A stretch of 47,188 nt of DNA from an uncultured Sphingomonadaceae bacterium (GCA_902806235.1 CADCVW010000083.1:1-47188); one strand, 5' to 3'. Shown: positions 24,062 through 33,150, numbered from the stretch's first letter. Notes: a model not told the origin generated them from the sequence alone. Program-made: numbers and translations.

Positions 24062-26587
24062 ATGGCCGACCCGCGTTCGCCGCTCACTGCGGTCCTCGGA
24101 CCCACCAACACCGGCAAGACGCACCTGGCGATTGAGCGGATGTGCGCCCACTCCTCCGGCATCATGGGCTTCCCGCTCCGCCTGCTCGCGCGCGAGGTCT
24201 ACGACCGCGTGGTGGCGATCAAGGGCGCGAACCAGGTGGCGCTCGTTACCGGCGAGGAGAAGATCGTCCCGCCCCACGCCCGCTGGTTCCTGTGCACCGC
24301 CGAATCGATGCCCACCGACCGCGACGCCGCCTTTCTCGCACTGGACGAGGCGCAACTCGGTTCCGACCCCGAGCGCGGCCACGTCTTCACCGACCGGCTA
24401 CTCCGCGCTCGCGGGCGCGAGGAGACGATGCTGCTCGGCTCCGAAACGCTCCGCCCGGTGCTGCGCGCGCTGCTGCCCGACGCGGAGGTGATCAACCGAC
24501 CGCGCTTCTCCACGCTCGCCTACGCCGGCTCGTGCAAGCTGTCCCGCCTGCCGCCCCGCTCGGTCGTCGTCGCCTTTTCGGCGGAAGAGGTCTACGCCGT
24601 GGCAGAGATGCTGCGCCGCTTCCGCGGCGGCGCGGCGGTGGTGATGGGCGCGCTCAGCCCCCGCACCCGCAACGCGCAGGTCGCCATGTACCAAGCGGGC
24701 GAGGTTGACTACCTCGTCGCCACCGACGCGATCGGCATGGGGCTGAACATGGACGTTGCCCACGTCGCCTTCGCCGGCCTGCACAAGTTCGACGGCCGCC
24801 GCCGGCGCCGCCTTACGGTCGCCGAGATGGCGCAGATCGCCGGCCGCGCCGGCCGCCACCAGCGCGACGGCAGCTTCGGCTCGCTCGCGGGCGAAGGCGC
24901 GGCCGACGCCTTCACCCCCGAAGAGGTCGCGGCGATCGAGGAGCACCGCTTCCAGCCCCTCGATCACCTCTACTGGCGCGAGGGATCGCCCGACTTCGTG
25001 TCCCTGGACAAGCTGATCAGCTCGCTCGAGCGCCGCCCGAACCATTCCGTGCTCCGCGCCGCGCCGGAGGCGATCGACTTGGCGGTGCTCAAGCGGCTCG
25101 GCGAGGACGACGAGGTTCGCCGCCTCGCCGCGCCCGGCGAGCGCGCGCTCCGCCGCCTGTGGGCCGCCTGCGGCCTGCCCGACTTCCGCAAGACGGGGCC
25201 CGAGCACCATAGCCGCCTCGTGTCGCGCATCTTCGGGCACCTCTCCACCGGCGACGGGCGGGTGCCCCAGCACTGGTTCGCCGAGCAGGTGGCGCGGCTT
25301 GACAACGCCGGCGGCGACATCGAGCAGATCGCCGACCGCCTGGCCGGGGTCCGCACCTGGGCCTACATCGCCCAGCGCCCCGATTGGCTGCTCGACCCGG
25401 CGGGCATGGCCGAGCGCACCCGCGAGGTGGAAGCGCGGCTTTCCGACGCGCTTCACCAGCGGCTCACCCAGCGCTTCGTCGACCGCCGTACCTCCGTGCT
25501 GCTGCGCGACCTCGGCCGCCGCGGCGCGAGCGAGCTGCCGGTGACGGTCGGCGAGCAGGGCGAGGTGATGGTCGGCGACGCCGCCATAGGCACCCTGGAG
25601 GGCTTCGCCTTCACCGTCGATCCGACCACGCGTCACGCCGACCGCAAGCTGTTCCTCGCCGCCGCCGAGCGCCGGCTGTCTGGTGAGCTCGCGCGCCGCG
25701 CGGGCGCTTTGGCGGGGGACGTCGACGACGCCTTCGAGCTCCACGCCCACCCCGGCCACCCCGCCTTCCTCCGCTGGCGCGGCCACCCCGTCGCGCGGCT
25801 GGAAGGCGGGCGCGCGCTCGTCCGGCCCCGGCTCGTGCTCGCTCCGCCGGTCGCGGCGCTCGACGCGGGCGCGCGCGACCGGGTTCGCGAGCGGCTGGAG
25901 CGTTGGCTCCACGCCCAGCTGTCCCGCCGCTTGGCGCCCCTCCAGGCGCTCGACGCGCTGATCGCCGACGGCGCCGCTTCGCCCAACATCCGCGCGCTCG
26001 CCGCGCAGCTCGCCGACGCGGGCGGTTTCCTGGACCGGGAGACGGTGGCGAAGCTGCTGCCCGCAGTCGATCGCGCGGAGCGCCGCCGCTTCACCCAAGC
26101 GGGGTTCCGCTTCGGCGCGCTTGACCTGTTCGCGCCCGCCCTGCTGAAGCCGGAGGCGACCCGCTGGCGGGCCGTGCTCCAGGCGGTGCGCGCGGGCGAG
26201 CCCAGCCCCGAACTCCCTCCGGCCGGCGCTGCCGTCCTGCCCGCGGACGACGCGGCCCCGCCCCCCGGTTTCCGCCGCTTGGGGCCGCAGGCCGTCCGCC
26301 TGGACGTCGTCGACCGCCTCGCCACCCACGCGCACGAGGCGCGCGCGGGCGAGCGCGCGGAGGTGCTCGACGCCGTCCGCGCCACCTCGCTCGGCCTGCG
26401 GCCTGAGACGGTCGCCGCGCTCATGCGCGCCCTCGGCTTCCGCGCCGCCGACACGCCCGCCGGCTGGCTGTGGATCGGCCGCCGTCCGCCGCGCGCAGCG
26501 GCCGGCGGTGCGGAGCATCGTCCCGCCCGCCCGGGCCCGGGCAACGCCTTCGCCGAGCTCGGCGCGCTGATGGGATCGCATGGCTGA
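24062..26587 (+). CDS. SUV3-like RNA helicase
   Basis: An 841-aa superfamily 2 helicase related to the mitochondrial SUV3 helicase, which unwinds RNA for degradation. Walker A GPTNTGKT is at residues 13-20, the DEAQ box at 95-98, FSAEEVYAVAEMLRRFRGG and MGALSPRTRNAQVAMYQAG begin the second RecA domain, and ATDAIGMGLNMDV and QIAGRAGRH are motifs V and VI. The long C-terminal half (about residues 350-841) is Arg/Ala/Leu-rich and helical, much larger than the helicase core requires. An S4-domain RNA-binding gene overlaps its end by 8 nt, which supports an RNA-related role. Confidence 0.92.
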   Translation: MADPRSPLTAVLGPTNTGKTHLAIERMCAHSSGIMGFPLRLLAREVYDRVVAIKGANQVALVTGEEKIVPPHARWFLCTAESMPTDRDAAFLALDEAQLGSDPERGHVFTDRLLRARGREETMLLGSETLRPVLRALLPDAEVINRPRFSTLAYAGSCKLSRLPPRSVVVAFSAEEVYAVAEMLRRFRGGAAVVMGALSPRTRNAQVAMYQAGEVDYLVATDAIGMGLNMDVAHVAFAGLHKFDGRRRRRLTVAEMAQIAGRAGRHQRDGSFGSLAGEGAADAFTPEEVAAIEEHRFQPLDHLYWREGSPDFVSLDKLISSLERRPNHSVLRAAPEAIDLAVLKRLGEDDEVRRLAAPGERALRRLWAACGLPDFRKTGPEHHSRLVSRIFGHLSTGDGRVPQHWFAEQVARLDNAGGDIEQIADRLAGVRTWAYIAQRPDWLLDPAGMAERTREVEARLSDALHQRLTQRFVDRRTSVLLRDLGRRGASELPVTVGEQGEVMVGDAAIGTLEGFAFTVDPTTRHADRKLFLAAAERRLSGELARRAGALAGDVDDAFELHAHPGHPAFLRWRGHPVARLEGGRALVRPRLVLAPPVAALDAGARDRVRERLERWLHAQLSRRLAPLQALDALIADGAASPNIRALAAQLADAGGFLDRETVAKLLPAVDRAERRRFTQAGFRFGALDLFAPALLKPEATRWRAVLQAVRAGEPSPELPPAGAAVLPADDAAPPPGFRRLGPQAVRLDVVDRLATHAHEARAGERAEVLDAVRATSLGLRPETVAALMRALGFRAADTPAGWLWIGRRPPRAAAGGAEHRPARPGPGNAFAELGALMGSHG

Positions 26588-26897
26588 GCCGGCCGGCGCG
26601 TCGATGCGCATCGACCGCTTCCTGTGGTTCGCGCGGCTGGTGAAGACGCGCAGCCTGGCGCAGAGCCTCGCGGCCGAAGGGCACATCCGCCTGTCCGGCC
26701 GCCGCATCGAGCGCGCCCACGCCGCGGTGCGCGTGGGCGACACGCTGAGCGTCGCGATCGCCGGCAAGGTGCGCGTCCTCACCGTGCTCGGGCTGCCCGC
26801 CCGCCGCGGCCCCGCGCCGGAGGCCCGCGCCCATTATCGAGAGTACGGATCGGCGGAAGCCTCTCCGTCGTTGACGGACGAAGCGCCCGAGTCCTAG
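26580..26897 (+). CDS. S4-domain RNA-binding protein, HslR-like
   Basis: A 105-aa basic protein with an N-terminal S4 domain: MRIDRFLWFARLVKTRSLAQ, then GHIRLSGRRIERAHAAVRVG, the two helices and beta strand that bind RNA. HslR (Hsp15) of E. coli recycles free 50S subunits that carry nascent chains; a similar role is plausible. The C-terminal 30 residues are acidic/Ser-rich and unrelated. The ATG at 26580 overlaps the helicase stop by 8 nt; an internal Met at 26604 (MRIDRF) is an alternative start. Confidence 0.9.
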   Translation: MAEPAGASMRIDRFLWFARLVKTRSLAQSLAAEGHIRLSGRRIERAHAAVRVGDTLSVAIAGKVRVLTVLGLPARRGPAPEARAHYREYGSAEASPSLTDEAPES

Positions 26898-26927
26898 GGG
26901 TTCGCGGCCCGCCGAGGAGTGATCCCA

Positions 26928-27266
26928 ATGACCTACGTCGTCACCGACGCCTGCATCCGCTGCAAGTACATGGACTGCGTGGAGGTCTGCCCGGTGGACT
27001 GCTTCTACGAGGGCGAGAACATCCTGGTGATCAACCCCAGCGAGTGCATCGACTGCGGCGTGTGCGAGCCCGAATGCCCGGCCGAAGCCATCCTTCCCGA
27101 CACGGAGCCGGGCCTGGAGAAATGGCTGGAGCTTAACGCGACCTATTCGGCGCAATGGCCCAACATCACGCAAAGCCGCGAAGCCCCGGCCGACGCCGAC
27201 GAGTTCAAAGGCGTGCCGGGCAAGTTCGAGCAATATTTCTCGCCGAACCCCGGCAAGGGCGACTGA
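26928..27266 (+). CDS. fdxA: 7Fe ferredoxin (one [3Fe-4S], one [4Fe-4S])
   Basis: A 112-aa electron carrier of the FdxA/Azotobacter ferredoxin I type. The ligand pattern is clear: C9, C17 and C50 for the [3Fe-4S] cluster and C21, C40, C43 and C46 for the [4Fe-4S] cluster, with C12 and C25 left over as in the family. The rest of the protein (about residues 55-112) is the usual acidic C-terminal extension ending near [14 protein letters not shown]. The start at 26928 has GAGGAG about 8 nt upstream. It lies between the S4 gene and carD, an arrangement I recall as common in alphaproteobacteria. Confidence 0.96.
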   Translation: MTYVVTDACIRCKYMDCVEVCPVDCFYEGENILVINPSECIDCGVCEPECPAEAILPDTEPGLEKWLELNATYSAQWPNITQSREAPADADEFKGVPGKFEQYFSPNPGKGD

Positions 27267-27587
27267 GCGCGGAGGCGCTGTCCTACAGCCCGGGGACCGG
27301 CGGATAGGGAACGAATGCCACCGTGCGCGTCTCTCGCCTTCCTCGGCCCGACCGGCGGGAAGCGGGGTGGGGGAGGCCCTTCCCTACCCGACGCGGTGTC
27401 AACTTCGTCAACTTTCGCCCGCCTATGCGAGGCTGGCCTTTTTGTTCCATCTATGTTAGCGACTTATCGTTCCGCGGCGTCCTGGCCGCGGGCGTTCTTT
27501 TTCGTAAATAACATCCGGGCCGACCCGCCTCGCGTATCTCCTTTTGCGCGGGCTTCGGCCCCTTGCAGTATTGAGGAAGACCCAGCG
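27267..27587 (+). promoter_or_regulatory. Leader region of carD with hairpin and T-run
   Basis: This 321-bp gap has no convincing gene. At 27472-27503 CCGCGGC and GCCGCGG form a 7-bp stem around GTCCTG, followed by GCGTTCTTTTT, an intrinsic-terminator-like structure that could end the ferredoxin transcript. Just upstream a promoter-like TTGTTC (27442-27447) and TATCGT (27465-27470) are 17 nt apart, which would place the hairpin at the very 5' end of a carD transcript. Either termination or attenuation is possible. Confidence 0.45.
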
Positions 27588-28133
27588 ATGGCAGCAGCGA
27601 AGGCGCTTATCTTCGACGTCGGCGACTATGTGGTGTACCCTAAGCACGGCGTCGGCCGCGTGATCGAGCTGCAGCGCTCGGAGATCGCCGGCATGCAGCT
27701 GGAGCTCTACGTGCTGCGCTTCGAGAAGGAGCGCATGACGCTTCGCGTCCCCACCAACAAGGCTGAGAGCGTCGGCATGCGCAAGCTGTCCTCGTCCAAG
27801 ACGATGGACGAGGCGCTGGAGACCTTGAAGGGCAAGCCGCGGGTCAAGCGTACCATGTGGTCGCGGCGCGCGCAGGAGTACGAGGCCAAGATCAACTCGG
27901 GCGACCTCGTCTCCATCGCGGAGGTGACGCGCGACCTGTTCCGCGCCGACGACCAGCCCGAGCAGAGCTATTCGGAGCGCCAGATCTTTGAGGCCGCCTC
28001 TTCCCGCCTCGCCCGCGAACTCGCGGCGATGGAGCAGATCGACGAGCCGGCGGCGCTCAGGAAGCTGCTGGAGATCCTGAACGCCGCGGCGGCGATCTAC
28101 AACCGGGACAAGGAAGCGGCGGGGGCGAAGTAA
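27588..28133 (+). CDS. carD: CarD-family transcription factor
   Basis: A 181-aa global regulator that binds RNA polymerase and stabilises open promoter complexes (CarD/CdnL). The N-terminal RNA-polymerase-interaction Tudor-like domain is at residues about 8-70 (DVGDYVVYPKHGVGRVIELQ and LRFEKERMTLRVP), followed by a helical DNA-binding domain (about 80-165) with WSRRAQEYEAKINSGD. The start at 27588 gives the normal family length; a long upstream in-frame extension is not used. GAGGA lies 10 nt upstream. A palindromic repeat begins 6 nt after its stop. Confidence 0.94.
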   Translation: MAAAKALIFDVGDYVVYPKHGVGRVIELQRSEIAGMQLELYVLRFEKERMTLRVPTNKAESVGMRKLSSSKTMDEALETLKGKPRVKRTMWSRRAQEYEAKINSGDLVSIAEVTRDLFRADDQPEQSYSERQIFEAASSRLARELAAMEQIDEPAALRKLLEILNAAAAIYNRDKEAAGAK

Positions 28134-28138
28134 GGCGC

Positions 28139-28297
28139 AAAACCCTCTCCCCTTTAGGGGAAGATGGTTGGGAGAGGGGCCGAGCCGACAGGCTCGGTCC
28201 TAGGTTGCTGGCCACGCAGCCCCTCTCCGCTGCGACTAAGCCTTCGCTGGCGCGAACACTAAGTCTCGCTCTTCTTCCCTGAAGAGGAGAGGGCTTT
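28139..28297. repeat. 159-bp imperfect inverted repeat
   Basis: The left end (AACCCTCTCCCCTTTAGGGG from 28141) is mirrored by the right end (CTTCCCTGAAGAGGAGAGGG before 28297), with about 20-25 matching positions. Within the left half CCCCTTTAGGGG is itself a short palindrome, and CCGAGCC-GACA-GGCTCGG near 28180-28198 is a strong 7-bp hairpin. It lies between the convergent carD and SDR genes, so it may also terminate them. The ends resemble those of the element at 45464-45642. Confidence 0.7.
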
Positions 28298-28300
28298 CCG

Positions 28301-29095
28301 TCACTCCACCAGCCTCCTCAAGCCCTCCCGGTACGTCGGGAACCGCAACCGCCACCCCAGTGCCCGCTTCGCCCGCCCGTTCGCCACCCGCCGGTTCTCC
28401 GCGTAGAACCCCCGCGCCATCGGCGACAGCCCCGCCTCGTCCAGCCCGACCAGCGGCGGCGGCGCGACGCGGAGCAACCGGCAGGCCTCCTCCACCACCG
28501 CGTTCTGCGAGCAGGGCTCGTCGTCCGCCACGTTGAACGCGCCCGAAGGCCCGTCCAGGCTCGCCAGCACCGCCCCCGCGATATCCTCGACGTGGACGCG
28601 GCTGAACACCTGTTCGGGCAGGTCGATGCGGTGCGCCCGGCCCTCGCGCACCCGCTCCACCGCCGACCGCCCCGGCCCGTAGATCCCCGGCAGCCGGAAC
28701 ACCCGCGCGCGGCCCGCGAACCGCTCCCGCCACTGGATGTCCGCCGCCGCCCGCGCGCTCCTCCGGCCGGCGCCGAGCGCGAGCGGGGCATCCTCGTCCA
28801 CCCAGGCCCCGCCCGCGTCGCCGTACACGCCCGTCGATGACAGATAGCCGATCCAGGCCGCCCCCGCCTCGTCGAGCACCCGGCCGTAGCGCGCCAGCAC
28901 CGGGTCGCCCTCATCGCCGGGCGGCGCACTCGACAGCACCGCGTCCGCCCGGCCCACCGCCGCCCGCACCCGCGCCTCGTCGTCGAACGGGATGCCGGCC
29001 CGCCCCGTCCCCGCGACCTCCCAACCGAGCGCGCGCAGCCTGGCGGCAAGGACGCTCGCGCTGTAACCGAGGCCGAAGACGAACATCCGGGACAC
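28301..29095 (-). CDS. SDR-superfamily NAD(P)-dependent epimerase/reductase-like protein
   Basis: A 264-aa extended SDR of the YeeZ type. The nucleotide-binding VFGLGYSASVLAARL is at the N-terminus, SSTGVYGD provides the Ser/Tyr region of the active site, and RLPGIYGPGRSAVERV and SRVHVEDIAGAV are typical NAD-dependent epimerase segments. The usual YxxxK is weak (QWRERF where the Lys would be), so catalysis may be altered. The start is taken as GTG 29095 because MSRMFVFGLG lines up with family N-termini as I remember them; ATG 29086 is the alternative. It is divergent from pepN. Confidence 0.85.
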   Translation of the reverse strand: MSRMFVFGLGYSASVLAARLRALGWEVAGTGRAGIPFDDEARVRAAVGRADAVLSSAPPGDEGDPVLARYGRVLDEAGAAWIGYLSSTGVYGDAGGAWVDEDAPLALGAGRRSARAAADIQWRERFAGRARVFRLPGIYGPGRSAVERVREGRAHRIDLPEQVFSRVHVEDIAGAVLASLDGPSGAFNVADDEPCSQNAVVEEACRLLRVAPPPLVGLDEAGLSPMARGFYAENRRVANGRAKRALGWRLRFPTYREGLRRLVE

Positions 29096-29147
29096 GGGTC
29101 CCGCCCTAATGCTTCCCCCGCCCCGCGCCAGCGCCTAAACTGGTCGA

Positions 29148-31742
29148 ATGCTCGACGCCCGCACCGCCGCCGCCGCCCCGCAGCCCGTCCGCCGCGAGGA
29201 CTACCGCGCCCCTGAGTGGCAGGTCCCCGACATCGCGCTCGACTTCGACCTCGATCCGCAGGCCACCAAGGTCCGCGCGCGGCTGACCGTCCGGCGCAAC
29301 GGCGACCACGCCGCCCCGCTCCGCCTCGATGGCGACGGCATCACTCCGGAGGAGGTGCTGGTCGACGGCGCGCCCGCGCCGTGGCGGATCGAGGACGGCC
29401 AGCTCGTGATCGACCTCGCCGGCGACGCGGCGACGGTGGAGACGGTGACGACGGTGAACCCGTCCGCCAACACCCAGCTGATGGGCCTTTACGCCTCCGG
29501 CGACCTGCTCTGCACGCAGTGCGAGGCCGAGGGCTTCCGCCGCATCACTTTCTTCCCCGACCGGCCGGATGTACTGACGCGCTACGCCGTGCGAATGACC
29601 GCCGACCGCGCGCGCTTCCCCGTGCTGCTGTCCAACGGCGACCTCGTCGGCGAGGGCGAAGCCACGCACGCCGGCCGCCACTGGGCCGAGTGGCGCGACC
29701 CCTACCCTAAGCCCTGCTACCTGTTCGCGCTCGTCGCCGGCGACCTCCATGTCAACCGCGACCGCTTCGCCACCGCGTCGGGCCGCGAGGTCGAGCTCGG
29801 CATCTGGGTGCGCGAGGCGGACCTCCCCCGCACCGCCCACGCCATGGCCGCGCTGAAGGCGTCGATGGCATGGGACGAGCGAGCCTATGGCCGCGAGTAC
29901 GACCTGGGCGTGTTCAACATCGTCGCAGTCGCCGACTTCAACTTCGGCGCCATGGAGAACAAGGGCCTCAACATCTTCAACTCGCGCTACATCCTCGCCG
30001 ACCCCGAGACCGCGACGGACGCCGACTACGACGCGATCGCCGCCGTCGTGGCGCACGAATATTTCCACAACTGGTCGGGCAACCGTGTGACCTGCCGCGA
30101 CTGGTTTCAGCTCTCGCTCAAGGAAGGCTTCACCGTGCTGCGCGACCAGCAGTTCTCCGCCGACCAGGGGTCGCCCGCGGTGAAGCGGATCGAGGAGGTT
30201 CGCACCTTGCGCGCCGCGCAGTTCCCGGAGGACGCCGGGCCGCTCGCGCACCCGATCCGGCCCGACAGCTACCTCGACATCTCCAATTTCTACACCGCCA
30301 CCATCTACAACAAGGGGGCCGAGGTCATCCGCATGATGCGGACGGTGATCGGGCCGGACGCCTTTCGCCGCGGCAGCGACCTATACTTCGAGCGTCACGA
30401 CGGACAGGCCGCGACCTGCGAGGATTTCGTCCGCGCGATGGAGGACGCGTCCGGCGCAGGTCTCGGCCCATTCCGCTTGTGGTACGCTCAGGCGGGCACG
30501 CCCAAGGTGACCGCGCGGGTGGAGCAGGACGGCGACGCCCTTCGCCTGCGTTTGTCGCAGGCCGTCCCGCCCACGCCCGGCCAGCCGGATAAGGCGCCGA
30601 TGCCCATCCCGCTGCGCGCCCGCTTGTTCGACGCCGCGACCGGCGAGGCGGCGACGGACGAGCAGGTGATCGTGCTCACCGAAGCGGAGGAGAGCTTTCC
30701 ACTCCCGGGCCGCGCCGTGCACCCGGTACTGTCGATCAACCGCGGCTTCTCCGCCCCGATCACGCTCGACGCGGGACTCGGGGATGCCGAGTTCGCCTTT
30801 CTGTCGGGCCACGACGACGATCCGTTCGGCCGCTACGAGGCGATGCAGCAGCTGATGCTCGGGACGCTGCTCCGCAGCGCTTCGGTCGCGGACGGCGGAG
30901 TGGACCATGCGCCCGTGGTCGACGCCGTGCGTCGCACGCTCCGCGACGCCGCTCTCGACCGCGCCTTCGTCGCCGAAGCCGTGCTGCCCCCGAGCGAAGC
31001 CTTCGTCGGCGATCAGCTGGAGCAGGTCGACCCCGACGCCGTCCGCCGCGCACGTGAGGGCTTGCGCGCCGCGCTGGGCGGCGCGCTGGAGCGCGAATGG
31101 CGCGACGCTTATCGTGCTACCGCATCGAACCGCTTCGAGCTCACCCCCGCCGCCAAGGGCGCGCGGCGGCTGCGCTCGGTCGCGCTGGGCTTCATCGCCG
31201 CGGGCGGCGCGGCAGACGCGGCGGCGCTGGCCTTCGACCAGTTCGCGCGGGCGGACAACATGACGGACCGGATCGGCGCGCTCGCCGCCCTGGCGGGCAC
31301 GGACGCGCCGGAGCGCGAGGAGGCGCTCGCCGCCTTCTACGACCATTTCCGCAACGACCCACTGGTCATCGACAAATGGTTCACCGTGCAGGCGCTCTCC
31401 ACCCGCGCCGACACGGTCGACGCGGTCGAGCGGCTGGCGGCGCACCCGGCCTTCAAGCTTGCCAATCCCAACCGGCTGCGCGCGCTGGTCGGAGCTTTCG
31501 CGGCGAATCAGGCGGCGTTCCACGATCCGTCCGGCCGCGGCTACTGCTTCCTGTCAGGCACCATTCTGGACGTCGACCGGCTGAACCCGCAGACGGCGGC
31601 GCGGTTCGTTCCTCCGCTCGGCCGCTGGCGCCGCTTCGGCGAGACGCGCGGCGCGCTGATGCGCGCGGAGCTGGAGCGGATCGTGGGAACGCCGGGGGTG
31701 TCCAAGGAGGTGTTCGAGCAGGCGTCCAAGAGCCTGGAGTAG
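29148..31742 (+). CDS. pepN: Aminopeptidase N (M1 metallopeptidase)
   Basis: An 864-aa cytoplasmic zinc aminopeptidase that removes N-terminal residues from peptides. The exopeptidase motif GAMENKGLN is at about residues 267-275, and the zinc site HEYFH is at 303-307 with the third ligand Glu at 326 (KEGF), exactly 18 residues after the second His. YNKGAEVIRMM carries the catalytic Tyr region. The length is close to E. coli PepN (about 870). The ending VSKEVFEQASKSLE is typical of the four-domain proteobacterial form. No clear ribosome binding site precedes the ATG at 29148. Confidence 0.96.
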   Translation: MLDARTAAAAPQPVRREDYRAPEWQVPDIALDFDLDPQATKVRARLTVRRNGDHAAPLRLDGDGITPEEVLVDGAPAPWRIEDGQLVIDLAGDAATVETVTTVNPSANTQLMGLYASGDLLCTQCEAEGFRRITFFPDRPDVLTRYAVRMTADRARFPVLLSNGDLVGEGEATHAGRHWAEWRDPYPKPCYLFALVAGDLHVNRDRFATASGREVELGIWVREADLPRTAHAMAALKASMAWDERAYGREYDLGVFNIVAVADFNFGAMENKGLNIFNSRYILADPETATDADYDAIAAVVAHEYFHNWSGNRVTCRDWFQLSLKEGFTVLRDQQFSADQGSPAVKRIEEVRTLRAAQFPEDAGPLAHPIRPDSYLDISNFYTATIYNKGAEVIRMMRTVIGPDAFRRGSDLYFERHDGQAATCEDFVRAMEDASGAGLGPFRLWYAQAGTPKVTARVEQDGDALRLRLSQAVPPTPGQPDKAPMPIPLRARLFDAATGEAATDEQVIVLTEAEESFPLPGRAVHPVLSINRGFSAPITLDAGLGDAEFAFLSGHDDDPFGRYEAMQQLMLGTLLRSASVADGGVDHAPVVDAVRRTLRDAALDRAFVAEAVLPPSEAFVGDQLEQVDPDAVRRAREGLRAALGGALEREWRDAYRATASNRFELTPAAKGARRLRSVALGFIAAGGAADAAALAFDQFARADNMTDRIGALAALAGTDAPEREEALAAFYDHFRNDPLVIDKWFTVQALSTRADTVDAVERLAAHPAFKLANPNRLRALVGAFAANQAAFHDPSGRGYCFLSGTILDVDRLNPQTAARFVPPLGRWRRFGETRGALMRAELERIVGTPGVSKEVFEQASKSLE

Positions 31743-31818
31743 GCCGGCCCGAGCCGTTGTTGCTTTTTTGATCCGTCCCGCCTATCACCCGACGCGCGGA
31801 CCGGGCCCCTCTGGCGAC

Positions 31819-31932
31819 GCGCTGCACCGCAGCGCCTCGCGATGTCGGACCGCATCGGGCATGCCCGGTGCAGGTTCTCACGGCTATTCGCTACCCTGCA
31901 TCGTCATGCCCGATCGATGAAACGTCATCGAT
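31819..31932 (+). promoter_or_regulatory. Hairpin-rich leader upstream of the DUF465-terC unit
   Basis: Three structures lie in the 200 bp between pepN and the small DUF465-like gene: GCGCTGC-ACC-GCAGCGC (31819-31835), the loopless near-palindrome GCATCGGGCATGCCCGGTGC (31852-31871), and ATCGATGA-AACG-TCATCGAT (31913-31932), a perfect 8-bp stem. The last stem ends exactly where the GGAGAG ribosome binding site begins. It is a candidate RNA leader controlling translation. I looked for the yybP-ykoY manganese riboswitch that precedes some TerC genes and did not find its consensus. Confidence 0.45.
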
Positions 31933-31942
31933 GGAGAGAGGC

Positions 31943-32125
31943 ATGTTCCCGTTATCCTACCGGCTCCTTGCGCTCGACCGCCGGCTCCACGCCGAGATCG
32001 GCAACGAGCTCGACCGTCGCGATCCCCGGCCCTGGCGACTGCTGCGCTTGCGGCTGCTCCGCTTGAGCGTCCGCGCCCGCCTCGCGGGAGCGATGCGCCG
32101 CGCGACCGTGACCGCGACCGCCTGA
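31943..32125 (+). CDS. Small DUF465/YdcH-like protein
   Basis: A 60-aa basic helical protein: YRLLALDRRLHAEIGNELDR, then RPWRLLRLRLLRLSVRARLA. The hairpin of two amphipathic helices with a RxxRLRxLRLxVRxRL second helix matches the DUF465 (YdcH) family of small proteins, which are common in alphaproteobacteria and of unknown function. The start at 31943 has GGAG 6 nt upstream, directly after a perfect hairpin. It precedes terC by 22 nt and is probably cotranscribed with it. Confidence 0.75.
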   Translation: MFPLSYRLLALDRRLHAEIGNELDRRDPRPWRLLRLRLLRLSVRARLAGAMRRATVTATA

Positions 32126-32147
32126 CCCGCCGCGCCGGAGAACCGTC

Positions 32148-33143
32148 ATGGAATTCCTCTACCTGCCCTGGCTTGGCACGCCGCTCTGGATGTGGCTCGG
32201 CTTCATGGGGCTGGTCGCCGCGCTGCTCGCGCTCGACCTCGGCGTGCTCCACCGCAACGAGCGCGAGATCGGCGTGCGCGAGAGCTTGCGGCTGTCCGCC
32301 TTCTACATCGCGCTCGGCCTCGCCTTCGGCGGCTGGGTTTGGTGGTACATGGGCTCGACGGCCGGGATGCAGTACGTCACCGGCTTCGTGATCGAGAAGA
32401 GCCTGGCGATGGACAACGTGTTCGTCATCGCCATGATCTTCAGCTATTTCGGCATTCCCCGCCTGCACCAGCACCGCGTGCTGTTCTGGGGCATCCTAGG
32501 CGTGATCGTGCTGCGCGCGATCATGATCGGCTTCGGCGCCGCGGCCGTGCAGTCCTACGGCTGGGTGCTCTACGTCTTCGCCGCCTTCCTGATCTACACC
32601 GGCATCAAGATGTGGCGGGAGGCGGACAAGGAGTACGACGTCGCCAACGCGCCCATCCTGCGCTGGATGCGCCGCCGCTTCAACGTCACCGACGAGCTGC
32701 ACGGGCAGAGCTTCTGGGTGCGGAAGGCCGACCCGAAGACGGGCGAGCTCGTCTGGTTCATGACGCCGCTGTTCCTGGCGCTGGTGATGGTCGAGTTCGT
32801 CGACGTGGTTTTCGCGGTGGACTCGGTGCCGGCGATCTTCGCCATCACCACCGACCCATTCATCGTTTACACGTCCAACATCTTCGCCATCCTCGGCCTG
32901 CGCGCGCTCTACTTCGCGCTCGCGGCGATGGTGGACCGTTTCCACTACCTCAAGTACGCGCTGGCCGCGCTGCTGGTGTTCATCGGCTCCAAGATCTTCG
33001 TCGCCGACGCGCTGGGGCTGGCTAAGGTGCCGCCGCCGGTGTCGTTGGTGATCACCTTCGCGATCCTGGGCGCGGGGGTGGGCTACTCGTTGTGGAGGAC
33101 GCGAGGCGGAGCAACGGGCGAGGTCGGGCCACTAATTTCATAG
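32148..33143 (+). CDS. TerC/Alx-family integral membrane protein
   Basis: A 331-aa protein with about nine membrane segments. The family's buried acidic residues are present in LALDLGVLHRN (near residue 26), EKSLAMDNVFVIAMIF (near 88) and VEFVDVVFAVDSVPAIFAIT (near 215-235), as in TerC/Alx proteins implicated in manganese or other metal-ion export, partly at the Sec-associated metalation of exported proteins. The long hydrophilic loop WMRRRFNVTDELHGQSFWVR between segments is characteristic of the Alx-like subgroup. GGAG lies 7 nt before the ATG. A terminator follows. Confidence 0.93.
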   Translation: MEFLYLPWLGTPLWMWLGFMGLVAALLALDLGVLHRNEREIGVRESLRLSAFYIALGLAFGGWVWWYMGSTAGMQYVTGFVIEKSLAMDNVFVIAMIFSYFGIPRLHQHRVLFWGILGVIVLRAIMIGFGAAAVQSYGWVLYVFAAFLIYTGIKMWREADKEYDVANAPILRWMRRRFNVTDELHGQSFWVRKADPKTGELVWFMTPLFLALVMVEFVDVVFAVDSVPAIFAITTDPFIVYTSNIFAILGLRALYFALAAMVDRFHYLKYALAALLVFIGSKIFVADALGLAKVPPPVSLVITFAILGAGVGYSLWRTRGGATGEVGPLIS

Positions 33144-33150
33144 GGCTTGG

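Noticed and set aside
24398-26782. 794-aa open frame antisense to the helicase
   Set aside because: Arg/Ala/Gly-rich shadow frame of a high-GC gene. The plus strand carries clear helicase motifs over the whole length.
31743-31942. yybP-ykoY manganese riboswitch upstream of terC
   Set aside because: The GGGGAGTAG-type and paired-loop consensus pieces are not present; the hairpins seen have different sequences.
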